Shown here one piece after another: positions 54,448 to 63,889 of a DNA stretch of 64,000 bases (the first letter of the stretch is position 1; each line of letters opens with the position of its first letter). Source of the stretch: Betaproteobacteria bacterium (lineage in GTDB: Bacteria; Pseudomonadota; Gammaproteobacteria; Burkholderiales; Usitatibacteraceae). Under the pieces are notes generated by a model. It did no database searches and was not told the origin of the DNA. It saw nothing but the letters and a program-made list of their open reading frames with translations. The position numbers and the translations under genes were made by a program. The stretch is from the NCBI GenBank assembly GCA_016720925.1, contig JADKJR010000005.1, positions 368,671-432,670 on the forward strand, written 5' to 3'.

Positions 54448-56121
54448 TCAGGCTTTCGCCAGGTGATTGGCGGCGCGAAAACCGAAGACCATGCCGGGAC
54501 CGATGGTTGAGCCTGCGCCGGCATAGGAGCGCCCGAGGGCAGCCGCCGAATTGTTGCCGATGCAGTAGAGGCCCGGAATCGGTACCCCCGCCTCATTCAC
54601 CACCTGCGCGTTTTCCGTGATTTCGGGACCGCCCTTGGTGCCGGTATCGCTGGGCCAGAGCTTGATAGCGTAGTACGGCCCTTTTTCGATCGCTACCAGG
54701 CAGGGGTTGGGCTTGACCGCCTTGTTCGCCCAATATCGATCATGAACGGTATTGCCGCGGGCAAAGTCGAGGTCAACTCCGGTCTTGGCGTATTCATTGT
54801 TCTTCTTCACGGACTGCGCCAGACCCGCCGCATCCACGCCGATCTGGCGCGCGAGCCCTTCCAGGGTATCGTCCTTGAACACGAAATCGCCCCACCACTC
54901 CTTCGGAATCTTCGCATCGGGCATGATCACGCCGGGCAGGATGGTACCGTGCGGGCAATCCTTGCGGAAGGTGGCATCGAAGATGGTGAAGGCGGGAATG
55001 GCACCGCCATTCCTGGCATGGTCTTCGTACATCGCGAGTTGGAAGCGGTCATAGGAAAGCGCCTCGTTGACAAAGCGCTTGCCCTGCTTGTTGACGACGA
55101 TGAAGCCGCCCAGTCCCCGTTCGGAGAATACCGGCTGCTGTCCCTGCGGCGACATGGGCGACGTCACCGAAGGCACGCCCCAGGTCTGATTCATGTTGGC
55201 AAGCCTGGCACCGATGGCCTGGGCCGCGCGGATGGTGTCGCCGGTATTGTTCGCCTTGGGCGTGGATGCCCATTCCTGACGACTGGGCTGCGGCAGATAC
55301 TTGTCGCGCATCTCCTGGTTACGCTCGAAACCTCCCGCCGCCAGGATCACGCCGCGCCTCGCACGCAAGGTGATCGGCTTGCCATCGCGGCTGGCGACCA
55401 CGCCCCCGACCCGGCCGTTCTCTTGAACGAGAGATTCCAGCGGGCAATTCAGCCACAGGGGCATATTGCGCAGCGCCATCGAATAGCGCAGAGAACCTAT
55501 AAGCGAATTACCCAGGCACAGGCGGCGGTCGCGCTTGGTCTTGAAGCGCCAGGGCAAATCCAAATAGTAACGGGCAAAAGTGCGGACGGTGATCCAGAGC
55601 CAGCCTGGGCCCTTGGTGGCCATGGTGTTGGCTTCGTCGACGTTCATGTTTATGCCCATCAGCGTCGAGCCCGGATGCGGCTCACGCAGCTAGATAATTC
55701 GTCACCAAGCTGGGCGCCGTCAAAAGGCTGGGGCTGCATGCTGCGACCACCGGGCGGCGCCCGGCATCTCCTGATAGTAATCCGGGTATTCGCTCTGAAC
55801 CTGATAGCGAAGCGAAGTCTTCTCGTTGATATACCGAACCATCTCCGGACCGGACTCCAGATAGGCGCGGACCTTGGCATCGGTGCTTGTGTCACCCACG
55901 GCGGCCTTCAAGTAAGTGTAGGCGCTCTCGAAGTCGTCCGGCATCTGACCGTTCAGGGGGATCCACAGTACGCCACCCGAGGTGGCGGTAGTGCCGCCAT
56001 ACTGGTCGCTTTTCTCGATGACTAGCACCGAAAGTCCGTGGTCAGCTGCCCGCACCGCAGACAGAAGCGCCCCGCCACCCGAACCGACAACGATCACATC
56101 GAATTCCTGCTGTGTAGTCAT
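54448..56121 (-). CDS. kstD: 3-ketosteroid delta-1-dehydrogenase-like flavoprotein, two frameshifts
   Basis: About 557 residues when joined. FAD N-terminus: FDVIVVGSGGGALLSAVRAA, then DQYGGTTATSGGVLWIPLN, which is close to the KstD sequence. The frame breaks near 55760 and near 55690 (the second piece has EMPGAPPGGRSMQP and LMGINMNVDEANT). The body has RRGVILAAGGFERN, and the end has KLWPSDTGTKGGPEITENAQ, GLYCIGNNSAAALGRSYAGA, GSTIGPGMVFGF, all typical of KstD. The enzyme introduces the 1-ene in ring A of 3-ketosteroids. ATG 56119-56121. Convergent with the Mo operon, divergent from the CoA transferase at 56332. Confidence 0.88.
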
Positions 56122-56266
56122 GACCGGTTTCCTTCCACGGTTGGCGTCTTCCTCGGCGACAATGACGGGGGGCGACCTTCCTAAATATGTGCATCAACGT
56201 TTTTGCCCAACGAGCAAGACGGGTGGCGCACCGACCCAATAACTTAAGCATTCTATTGGGACGCCG

Positions 56267-56290
56267 GACGATGAAATCGTCTGATCGGAC
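56267..56290. promoter_or_regulatory. Adjacent palindromes in the kstD/CoA-transferase divergent gap
   Basis: GACGAT-GAA-ATCGTC (56267-56281) is a perfect inverted repeat. GTCTGATCGGAC (56279-56290) differs by one base from the perfect palindrome at 42084-42095. They lie in the 210-bp divergent region, about 42-65 bp before the CoA-transferase start. Candidate operators. Confidence 0.45.
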
Positions 56291-56331
56291 TAACGCTTGA
56301 TCTTGCCCATGGATTTCTCTACTGTGCAGAA

Positions 56332-57737
56332 GTGACCTCCGACCCCGACGCGCACCAACTCATGCTTGACACCCCTTGCCGCTTGACCGGAACCGGTACC
56401 GCCAGTGACTACGCTAACGTACTCCTATCGACTTTGGCTGCAACCGTCGAGCGCAGCGATGCCCCTACCGACGCGCATCCCGCCATCGCCTGGGCCAATT
56501 GCGGACTTATGGCTCTGACCGGAAACGCTTCGGGGAACGCACAGATGTGTCCCGTGCCCCTGGCCTCATGTGCCGATGGCGTCATTAAAGCCATCAGCGC
56601 CATCGCCGGGTCCGACAGCCTGCGCTTGCCACGATCAGGGGCGGCGCTGCTGGGCGAGCGCGCGGCCATCGCAGGTCTGCAGCGGCAGGGTTCGGCCTCG
56701 CCGGGCGGCAGTTGCCGCTTGCTGCGCTGCACCGATGGCTGGCTGGCCCTGAACCTAGCCCGCACGGAGGACTGGACCTTGCTTCCGGCCTGGCTGGAAA
56801 TCGATATCGAGGCCTCATGGGATACAGTCGCCGCCGCCGCCGCCGAACGGAAATCGATGCCGTTGGTTGAGCGCGGACGTCTGATGGGTCTGGCACTGGC
56901 GCCGGCCGACCCGCCAGCAGTACGATCGCCAGCCTGGTTTAAAATACATCACGCTGGAGCGGCTGTCGTGCGGCACACAGCCACCCCGCCCCTGGTCGTT
57001 GATCTCTCTGCGCTCTGGGCTGGCCCGCTCTGTGCGCATCTCCTTCTGGCGCTCGGCGCAAGAGTCATCAAGGTTGAGAGCTGGGAACGTCCCGACGGCG
57101 CGCGAAAAGGTCCGCAAGCGTTCAACGATCTGCTCAACGCCGGCAAGCAAAGCCTTGCGCTGGATTTCAGTTCCAATGCCGACAGAGCGAAGCTGCGAGA
57201 ACTTCTATTGCGAGCCGACATCGTCATCGAAGGCTCTCGCCCGCGCGCTTTGCGACAACTGGGCATCGTCGCCGAGGAAATGCTGGCCGCACGACCGGGA
57301 TTAAGCTGGGTGAGCATCAGCGGCTACGGGCGCGGGGAGCCGGAGGCCAACTGGGCAGCCTACGGCGACGACGCCGCAGTTGCAGCCGGCCTTTCCAGCC
57401 TGCTACTGGAACCGACCGGAGAAGCACTGATCTGTGGTGATGCCATCGCCGATCCCCTCACTGGCATGCATGCGGCGCTGGCAGCCTGGGCGAGCTATCG
57501 TGCCGGCGGTGGAAACTTGCTCATTTTCAGCCTGCGCGATATCGTGGCGCACTGTATGGGATTCTCCTGCCTCCCTCAGCTTCGGAACGGCGCGCGCGCT
57601 GGCTGTCGTGGCGCGCCCTCGTGCAAGAAGCGGGCCTCAGCGAGATCCGGCCACAGGCGCGCAACTCCGCGAGGTCGGCGCGGACGTTGGGAGCCGACAC
57701 GACAGCCATCCTTGAAGAATTCGGCATTTCATGCTGA
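56332..57737 (+). CDS. CoA-transferase-family protein (CaiB-like), one frameshift at the 3' end
   Basis: Starts GTG 56332 (an ATG 29 bp later is an alternative). The first 200 residues are an unusual CaiB-like half with weak similarity. From LVVDLSALWAGPLCAHLLLA the second half is a clear CaiB domain (ARVIKVESWERPDGARKGPQ, SWVSISGYGRGEPEANWAAY). The frame shifts near 57556; the tail reads ERRARWLSWRALVQEAGLSE and ends LGADTTAILEEFGISC, TGA 57735-57737. It overlaps the amidohydrolase start (57731). The pair looks translationally coupled. Confidence 0.82.
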
Positions 57738-59134
57738 TCCGGAACGCCGAAATCGATTTCAGCACAATCGTCGATCTGCGCATAGCGAACGAAGCGGTGA
57801 CCGACATCGGTCAGCATCTGCAAGCGCATACTGGCGAGGTTGTGGTTGAGGCAGACGGCGCGGCACTGCTGCCAGGTCTTCTCGACCATCATCTGCATCT
57901 GGCTGCCTTGGCAAGCTCACTTGAGTCCGCAGTCTGCGGTCCGCCGCAGGTGAGGACGGCTGAAGAGCTTGCACTTAGCCTGCTCAAGAGCGCCGACGCG
58001 AACTCTGTAGACAGCGACGGATGGATACGCGGCATCGCCTACCATGAGTCGGTCGCCGGCAACATCGACAGGGACTGGATCGATCGCGTGTTACTGGCGC
58101 AGCCGGTGCGTATCCAGCATCGCAGCGGCCGCCTCTGGATCGTCAATTCCTGCGCCCTTGAGCGCCTCGGCGGCGGCGAAGATGCGCCACTGGAACGTGT
58201 CGCCGGACGCCCGACAGGACGCATCTACGATGCCGATACTTGGCTGCGCCAACGCCTTGCGCGCGAACTACCAGCCCTGCAACGTGCGAGCAAATTACTC
58301 GCAAGCTATGGCGTCACCGGCGTCACTGACGCCTCTCCAAATAATGGTCTCAGCGAAATTAGGCACTTCTCGGCCGAGCAGGCGTGCGGACACTTGCTAC
58401 AGGATGTGCTCGCGCTGGGAAACGCTACGCTCGATGGCGCCGCAGGCACGTTTGCGCTACGGATAGGCGCGCGAAAGATCCATCTGCGCGAAGCTACCCT
58501 GCCCGATTTCGACATCATCTGCGCCGAAATCGATACCGCCCACGCCGCCGGCCGTGCTGTTGCGATCCATTGTGTCACGCGGGTCGAACTGGTGTTCGCG
58601 CTGACGGCCTTGGCCGAAGCCGGACATCATCGCGACGACCGCATCGAGCACGCTTCCGTCGCGCCACCGGATGTCCTGCCGCTGCTCGCTGCAGCGGGCG
58701 TCACCGTGGTTACCCAACCCAATTTTGTCTACGAGCGCGGCGACGATTACATTTCCGAGGTCGGCGAAGCGGACCGGCCCTGGCTGTATCGCTGCCAAGG
58801 AGTTCTCGACGCCGGTATTGCGCTCGCAGCCGGCACCGATGCGCCCTTCGGAGACGCCGACCCCTGGCGTGCAATGCACGCCGCAGTGACGCGGCGAACC
58901 CGCAGCGGTGCACAGATAGGCAGTTCGGAAGCTTTGTCCCCAAATCGCGCACTGGCACTATTCTTGACAGATGCGCAAGACCCAGGCGGACCGCCGCGAC
59001 GTATCTCACCAAACTCGCGTGCGGACCTCTGCCTGCTTGATCGGCCCTGGCGGAATGCGCAACTCGACCTATCAGCAGTCCGCGTAAAGGCCACCTTTAA
59101 GGCAGGTCGCATGATCTGGCGCCGGCAGACCTGA
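57731..59134 (+). CDS. Amidohydrolase-superfamily protein (YtcJ/Amidohydro_3 type)
   Basis: 467 residues, overlapping the CoA-transferase stop by 7 bp. Metal-binding HxH is in LLDHHLHLAA (about 51-60), a further His in VAIHCVTRVELV, a third in RIEHASVAPPD, and the final Asp in LAAGTDAPFGD. Catalytic chemistry in this superfamily is hydrolysis at a metal centre, often of amides, but also of cyclic diketones and lactones. Next to CoA transferase, KstD and the molybdoenzyme it may open a steroid ring; this is a guess. No frameshift. Confidence 0.88.
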   Translation: MLIRNAEIDFSTIVDLRIANEAVTDIGQHLQAHTGEVVVEADGAALLPGLLDHHLHLAALASSLESAVCGPPQVRTAEELALSLLKSADANSVDSDGWIRGIAYHESVAGNIDRDWIDRVLLAQPVRIQHRSGRLWIVNSCALERLGGGEDAPLERVAGRPTGRIYDADTWLRQRLARELPALQRASKLLASYGVTGVTDASPNNGLSEIRHFSAEQACGHLLQDVLALGNATLDGAAGTFALRIGARKIHLREATLPDFDIICAEIDTAHAAGRAVAIHCVTRVELVFALTALAEAGHHRDDRIEHASVAPPDVLPLLAAAGVTVVTQPNFVYERGDDYISEVGEADRPWLYRCQGVLDAGIALAAGTDAPFGDADPWRAMHAAVTRRTRSGAQIGSSEALSPNRALALFLTDAQDPGGPPRRISPNSRADLCLLDRPWRNAQLDLSAVRVKATFKAGRMIWRRQT

Positions 59135-59940
59135 GCGCCAGTGATCAGATATCGAACTAAACCGGTAAATAGTTCCGAAGCGCGACCGCCGTCCACCGAC
59201 AGGCTGGCACCAGTTACGATATGAAGACTCTTCCGAAGCGAAAACAGTATGGCGTTGGCGAGTTCCACCGGCTGCCCGACGCGCCGCATGGGCACGAGTT
59301 TCGTCGCATTCTTGAGCTGCTTCTCGTCAGCCAGCATGTCAGCAGTGGCCGGCGTCTCGACGACACCCGGGATCACTACATTGCAACGTATGTTCTTGCT
59401 AGCTCCTTCGGAGGCTACGGCGCGCGAGAAGTTGATGACGGCCGCCTTGGCGGCGCTGTAGCCGGCCATCATCGGCACATCGAATAGCCCACAAATCGAG
59501 GCAACGTTGATGATGGAACCGCCAGTCCCCTGCGCCTTCATGATTTGCAGTGCCGTGCGGGCACCCCAGAAGGTACCATCGACCGTGGTGGAAAAGTTCG
59601 AATGCCAGGTCTCGGTAGTGGTTTTGTCGACCCCCCCCCAACTGAAGGCCATGGCGTTATTCACCAATATATCGAGGTGACCGTGGCGCTTGGCGGCGTC
59701 CTGAATGGCGACAACAATTTGCTCCTCCTTGCTGACGTCGGCCTGTGCCCACTCTGCCTTGCCGCCTTTGGCGCAGATCGCAGCCACGACGGATTCCAGC
59801 GGCTCCTTGCGGCGACCGCAGATGACTACTGTGGCTCCCTCCTCTGCGAAACGGTGAGCCGTCGCCTCACCGATGCCCGATCCACCGCCGGTAATAAAGG
59901 CAACCTTTGCCCAAACGACCTGCCATGACTTCTCTCCCAA
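59131..59940 (-). CDS. SDR family oxidoreductase
   Basis: About 264-270 residues: ITGGGSGIGEATAHRF, VNNAMAFSWGG, YSAAKAAVINFSR, and the end SLSVDGGRASELFTGLVRY at about 59148. No stop follows there; the frame remains open to 58747, antisense to the amidohydrolase, so a stop has probably been lost to a one-base error near 59145. I end the call at the domain limit. ATG 59938-59940. Two regulatory-looking elements precede it. Confidence 0.82.
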
Positions 59941-59952
59941 TTGGAAATATAG

Positions 59953-60024
59953 ACTTGTCCTGTAGCACCGGGTAGATTATTTAGGGGATGCCCGGCTTGG
60001 CCATCGTCCGCATGGACGATGGCC
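59953..60024 (-). promoter_or_regulatory. Operator-like site and perfect hairpin upstream of the SDR
   Basis: ACTTGTCCTGTA (59953-59964) shares nine bases with the 44405 palindrome. At 59999-60024 an 11-bp perfect stem (GGCCATCGTCC and its complement) closes on GCAT. The same arm occurs upstream of the SDR at 10548. The rest of the gap to 60270 has no gene that I can see. Confidence 0.5.
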
Positions 60025-60270
60025 ATAGCATCGGCCAATGATTACAGTAAGTACATTGATTTTTTTGAGAAGGATGATTTCGACTTTCGATCTGGTGATG
60101 CCCGGTGCAGAATTGATCGCCTGTCGCGGTGGTCGCGTGGAAATCTGCCGACAGGCGAGCGCTGTTTTCTTGAACAAGCAAGGCCATGGATTAATCGTTG
60201 TTCTCGCGTCATGCACCCATTGTGACAGCGTACCAACCAGTACGTTGCCCGGCAAATACCCGAGGTGAAT

Positions 60271-61567
60271 ATGAATCTGATTTCTTTATACCGCACTGCC
60301 GCCATGTTTTTGGCATTGTTTCTTACCTGCGCTACGCTCGCACAGCCGCTCACCGCTGCGCCACCACTCGATCCTGCGCGTTTGATGCAGGGCTTTCCGC
60401 CGCCGCCGACATACCAGGTCAACATTGCTAACTGGCAAGCATATCCGCAAAAAATATGGGCCTTTCAGCACGTACGCGAGCTGTTCCCAACGCGCCTTTT
60501 GCCGCATACCGGTCCGGTGCAGCCGTTGCCACATGCATTGAAAACACTCGATGAGTTAGTAGTTTCGGCAAAAGGCGAAAGCCGTATGACATGGCCGGAA
60601 ATGCTCAAAGTTACCCACACTGACGCGATTGTGGTGCTATATCACGGACGCATTATCTATGAGCGCTATTTCAACAACATGGCGCCGGAATCACGGCATC
60701 TTCTGTTTTCCGCGACAAAATCGATGGCCGGGCTGATGGCGGCGACACTGGTGAGTGAAGGCAAGCTAGATGAAAACGCGAAAGTCAGCGATATCATCCC
60801 GGAACTTGCCGAAAGCGCCTGGGCGGACGCCACAGTACGGCAGGTGATGGATATGACCGACGGCGTGGCGTTTTCAGAGAACTATACAGACCCCAAGAGT
60901 GACATCTATCGATATGCGGCGGCGATGGGCTGGGCACCACAATTCAAGAACCCTACTGACCCGGACGGCATCTTGCCAATGCTCGCAACGCTGAAAGCGC
61001 AGCGGGACGAGCGCGGTAGCGTGTTCCGCTATCACTCACCGGCGACCGACGTTGCCGCTTGGCTGGCCATGCGCGCGGCAGGACAATCTTTGACGGCATG
61101 GTTAACCGACCGGTTATGGAGCAAGCTTAGCGCCAGGAAGCCGATGGCGATTTTCTCCTCGATCGAAAGGTACCGAGGTCGCCTTCGCCAGGCTGTCCTT
61201 GTGCATCCGCGACCTTGCGCGCGTCGGACAAATGCTGCAAAAGGGCCGATACAACAATAGTCAGGTGATACCGGCAGGAGTGGTCGAGGACATTGCCCGT
61301 GGTGCCGATGCGAAAGCCTTCGAAGGCGGTGGATTCAAGACACGCAAAGGCTGGTCCTATCGCAGCCAGTGGTGGGTCAACCCAAATTTTCCGCGCTCTT
61401 TCGGCGCCCATGGTGCATTCGGCCAGTTGCTGTACGTGTTCCCGGAACACGATCTGGTGATCGCTAAGTTTGGCTCACATCCGAACCCATTGAGCTCGGT
61501 CACTGATCCGGTGCATTTCCAAGCGTTCGCCGCATTGATTCAACATCTGCAATTAAGCGTGAAGTAA
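60271..61567 (+). CDS. Secreted beta-lactamase-fold serine hydrolase, two frameshifts
   Basis: About 430 residues. Signal peptide (MNLISLYRTAAMFLALFLTC, cut after the AAPP region); ATG 60271 with GAGG upstream, not the GTG at 60265. The SxxK nucleophile is in LLFSATKSMAGL. The frame changes near 61130 and again near 61165; the tail resumes CIRDLARVGQMLQKG and has SQWWVNPNFPRSFGAHGAFG. The layout is of the class C/6-aminohexanoate-dimer hydrolase group, which includes esterases. It could hydrolyse steryl or steroid esters outside the cytoplasm; not shown. Its composition is less GC-rich than the steroid genes. Confidence 0.82.
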
Positions 61568-62047
61568 TTGTTCGAGAATGCTCCAAATCCAGCGCAATAA
61601 AGGACGAAACACTTACTGTTGCCTGTCTCGATTCTAATCACTACATCACGCTGTCCGCCGTTGCCGTAGCGGCTGGAAGACTGGGCGGCAAGAATACTGA
61701 AACGCGTAGCGTGTTTATTAACTTCAAGTGAGCTGCGCAAAAACGCTGTTTCTATGAATAGTGAACTATCTTCGTGTCGTGTTGGCTTTTTCACGAATCA
61801 ATCGGGCCTACAACTTACGGAACGCCAACGATGCGTGCCATAGCTGGCTGAGTCAGTCGCAAAATATGAGCAAGAAACAATTGCCGCAGCGGGATACGTC
61901 CACTTTCCCGCATTGCGTGGGAAGACCGAATTGGCGAGAAGAACTCTCGGGACAAAGTTGCAATGGGACTGCAGATTCTAATCTGGATATGTAATTTGTA
62001 TTACGCTGGAATTGATGGAATTACTGATTGAGTAAGGGCTCGAATGA
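61568..62047. other. No gene found
   Basis: The 480 bp between the serine hydrolase and the MBL gene hold no frame with recognisable protein character, no clear terminator and no repeat. The DNA is more AT-rich than the rest of the window. Confidence 0.6.
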
Positions 62048-63123
62048 ATGACTGAACCAAAGAATGACCACTGTGAAGAACGTAGGCCCATTCTGGTATA
62101 TCCGCTTGGCGGCGCACCACAAACAGGCTCATAGCTCGCCTCGTGGCGCCAGGAGTTCTATGGATACGCATGCCCATGCCGTTTGTACTGTCACACATTA
62201 ATCTTTGGGCGATTGAAGATGGCAACGGCTGGGCCATCGTCGATACAGGCCTGCGGACAAGTGACACTACAGCCGCGTGGCGGAAGTTGTTTTCGGGCGC
62301 ACTCGGAACGAGAGGGGCTTCGCGTGTTCTGGTCACGCACATGCATCCAGATCACATTGGCATGGCAGGTTGGTTGACACGCAAATTTAATTGTCGGCTA
62401 TGGATGACACGCTTGGAATACTTGTCATGCCGAACGCTTGTTGCTGACACAGGTCGCGAGGCTCCAGAGGACGGCATACGCTTTTATGAGGCGGCTGGAT
62501 GGGATGAGAATGCCATTGAGCACTACCGTACACGATTCGGCAATTTCGGAAAAATGACGCATGCTTTACCGGACAGCTATCGCCGCTTGCAAGATAGAGA
62601 ATCTATTACCATTGGCGATCACCAGTGGATAGTTGTAGTGGGTAACGGCCATTCGCCCGAGCACGCCAGTTTGTATTGCCCTGATCTCAAGCTTCTGATT
62701 TCTGGTGATCAGGTGCTACCGCGAATTTCCTCAAACGTGTCGGTCTTCCCGACCGAGCCAGATGCAAACCCATTGGAAGATTGGATGGCTTCGATTGAAA
62801 AAATCAAACGCGAAGTTCCCAATGATGTGCTCGTGCTACCTGCGCATAACGAACCATTCCGTGAATTGCATGCACGACTCGATTACCTCGCGTCTAGCCA
62901 GACGAGTGCAATTGAGCGATTGCGAACTGCACTGCAGCAGCCAAAGCGCGCAGTCGATGTCTTCGATGCGCTATTCTCTCGGCAAATCGCTTTGGATGAT
63001 CACACTCAACTCGGCTTGGCCACTGGCGAGAGTGTCGCCCACCTCAATTACTTGATTCATCGCGGCGAGGCCATTGCGCAACTCGATGTTGATGGTGTCG
63101 CTTGGTATCAAATTGTACGTTGA
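62048..63123 (+). CDS. MBL-fold metallo-hydrolase, N-terminus frameshifted
   Basis: About 358 residues. The first 28 residues (MTEPKNDHCEERRPILVYPL, GGAPQTGS) end at a TAG; a one-base shift near 62130 joins them to VAPGVLWIRMPMPFVLSHIN. Metal ligands: THMHPDHIG (HxHxDH), GNGHSPEHASLY, LISGDQVLPRISSN, LPAHNEPF. It is a paralogue of 20465-21541, matching it all along. Codon use and GC are lower than in that copy, suggesting separate origin. ATG 62048 is chosen on homology and the GVL start at GTG 62143 rejected. Confidence 0.83.
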
Positions 63124-63533
63124 CGACCTTGCCTGTTGCTACGCGGCATGGATTACCCGCGCTACGCGAGTCCTGATACCCAGCCGTTAGCGCAACACAG
63201 CATTGTTTCAGAAACGAAAATTGAAAAAAATACTGGGTACCTGTAATCGCGCACACTTGGGTAATTCAGCTCGCGAATCAACACTGATATGCATCTAAAG
63301 GACCAGGCTCCTTGTCTTGGAAACGACTCAGAAATTCAAGCGTGTAGTACTGGGCAAGACCTTCAAGGACGGAGAGCGATCCGACCGCAGAAAGGCATTG
63401 GTTGAGGCAATACGAACACCAATGACGTTTGTAGTTCCCCGCTGCACACTCCTTCCGGTCCGTCCTCAAACCCCAATCGATTGGCCAGATCGTTGTGTAT
63501 TCCGATAACGTTAGTCGTGGGATAATGTTGAAT
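63124..63533. other. Intergenic stretch with a possible tRNA promoter
   Basis: I find no gene in 63124-63480. A GATAAT box at 63521-63526, 8 bp before the tRNA, is a plausible -10. No good -35 at normal spacing is visible. Confidence 0.4.
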
Positions 63534-63854
63534 GGGCCGTTAGCTCAGTTGGTTAGAGCAGAGGACTTAGCGAAGGAAGCCTACACGCGGATTCGCGCAT
63601 GGCGTCTTTCAATGGGTTGCGCCAGGCAAGTTCACTCTGTCTGGACGTAGAACTTCTCAAATTCGGTGAAAGCTGTGGTGGATTTTCCGCTATGCCAATA
63701 CCGAGCGAAGCCCTTCATAAGGGAACGTGTAGAGACTCGACGGGAAGGCCGAAAGGCAAGATAGAGTCCAGACCACAAACCGGAAACGGGCGACGAAAGT
63801 CGAAGTGGTATGCACAATCCTTTGGTCGAAGGTTCAGTCCTTCACGGCCCACCA
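63534..63854 (+). tRNA. tRNA-Ile(CAU)-like gene interrupted by a group I intron
   Basis: The 5' part (63534-63567) starts GGGCCGT and has GTTAGCTCAGTTGGTTAGAG; the 3' part (from about 63813) has AATCCTTTGGTC and ends ACGGCCC-ACCA at 63854. Acceptor arms pair fully; the anticodon stem (GAGGA with TCCTT) forms across the gap. The body matches betaproteobacterial tRNA-Ile(CAU), from memory. The T-loop (TTCAGT) is one base short of TTCAAGT, probably a read error. If spliced after U33 and 63812 the anticodon would read CAC; a C-to-T would give CAU. Exact splice sites are not settled. Confidence 0.85.
63568..63812 (+). ncRNA. Group I intron (Azoarcus-like) inside the tRNA
   Basis: About 245 nt. 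P4: TCGGT (63663-63667) with ACCGA (63700-63704), flanked by the CAAATTCGG and CCGAGC sequences seen in the Azoarcus ribozyme. P6: CCCTT/AAGGG (63711-63723). J6/7-P7: TGTAGAGACTCGACGG, with GACTC (63734-63738) pairing to GAGTC (63764-63768). P8: GCC-GAAA-GGC (63748-63757). P9: CCAC (63773-63776) with GTGG (63805-63808), inside it CCG-GAAA-CGG and CGAC-GAAA-GTCG. Last G is likely 63812. The guide sequence (P1) is not clear. No homing endonuclease. Confidence 0.82.
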
Positions 63855-63860
63855 GCAACG

Positions 63861-63889
63861 AAAATCGACCACATGGAAGTCGATTTTTT
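63861..63889 (+). terminator. Rho-independent terminator after the tRNA
   Basis: Stem AAAATCGAC (63861-63869) with GTCGATTTT starting at 63879, followed by TTTTTT. Standard form, and 6 bp after the CCA end. Confidence 0.85.

Noticed and set aside
53160..54596. 478-residue minus frame antisense to the CoA transferase
   Set aside because: High-GC antisense shadow without a fold; the plus-strand CaiB gene is clear.
56332..57849. 505-residue reading of the CoA transferase
   Set aside because: Beyond 57560 the frame is out of register; a second frame gives the normal CaiB end and stop at 57737.
58747..59130. Continuation of the SDR frame antisense to the amidohydrolase
   Set aside because: Nothing in it resembles an SDR and the amidohydrolase fully covers it; a lost stop explains it.
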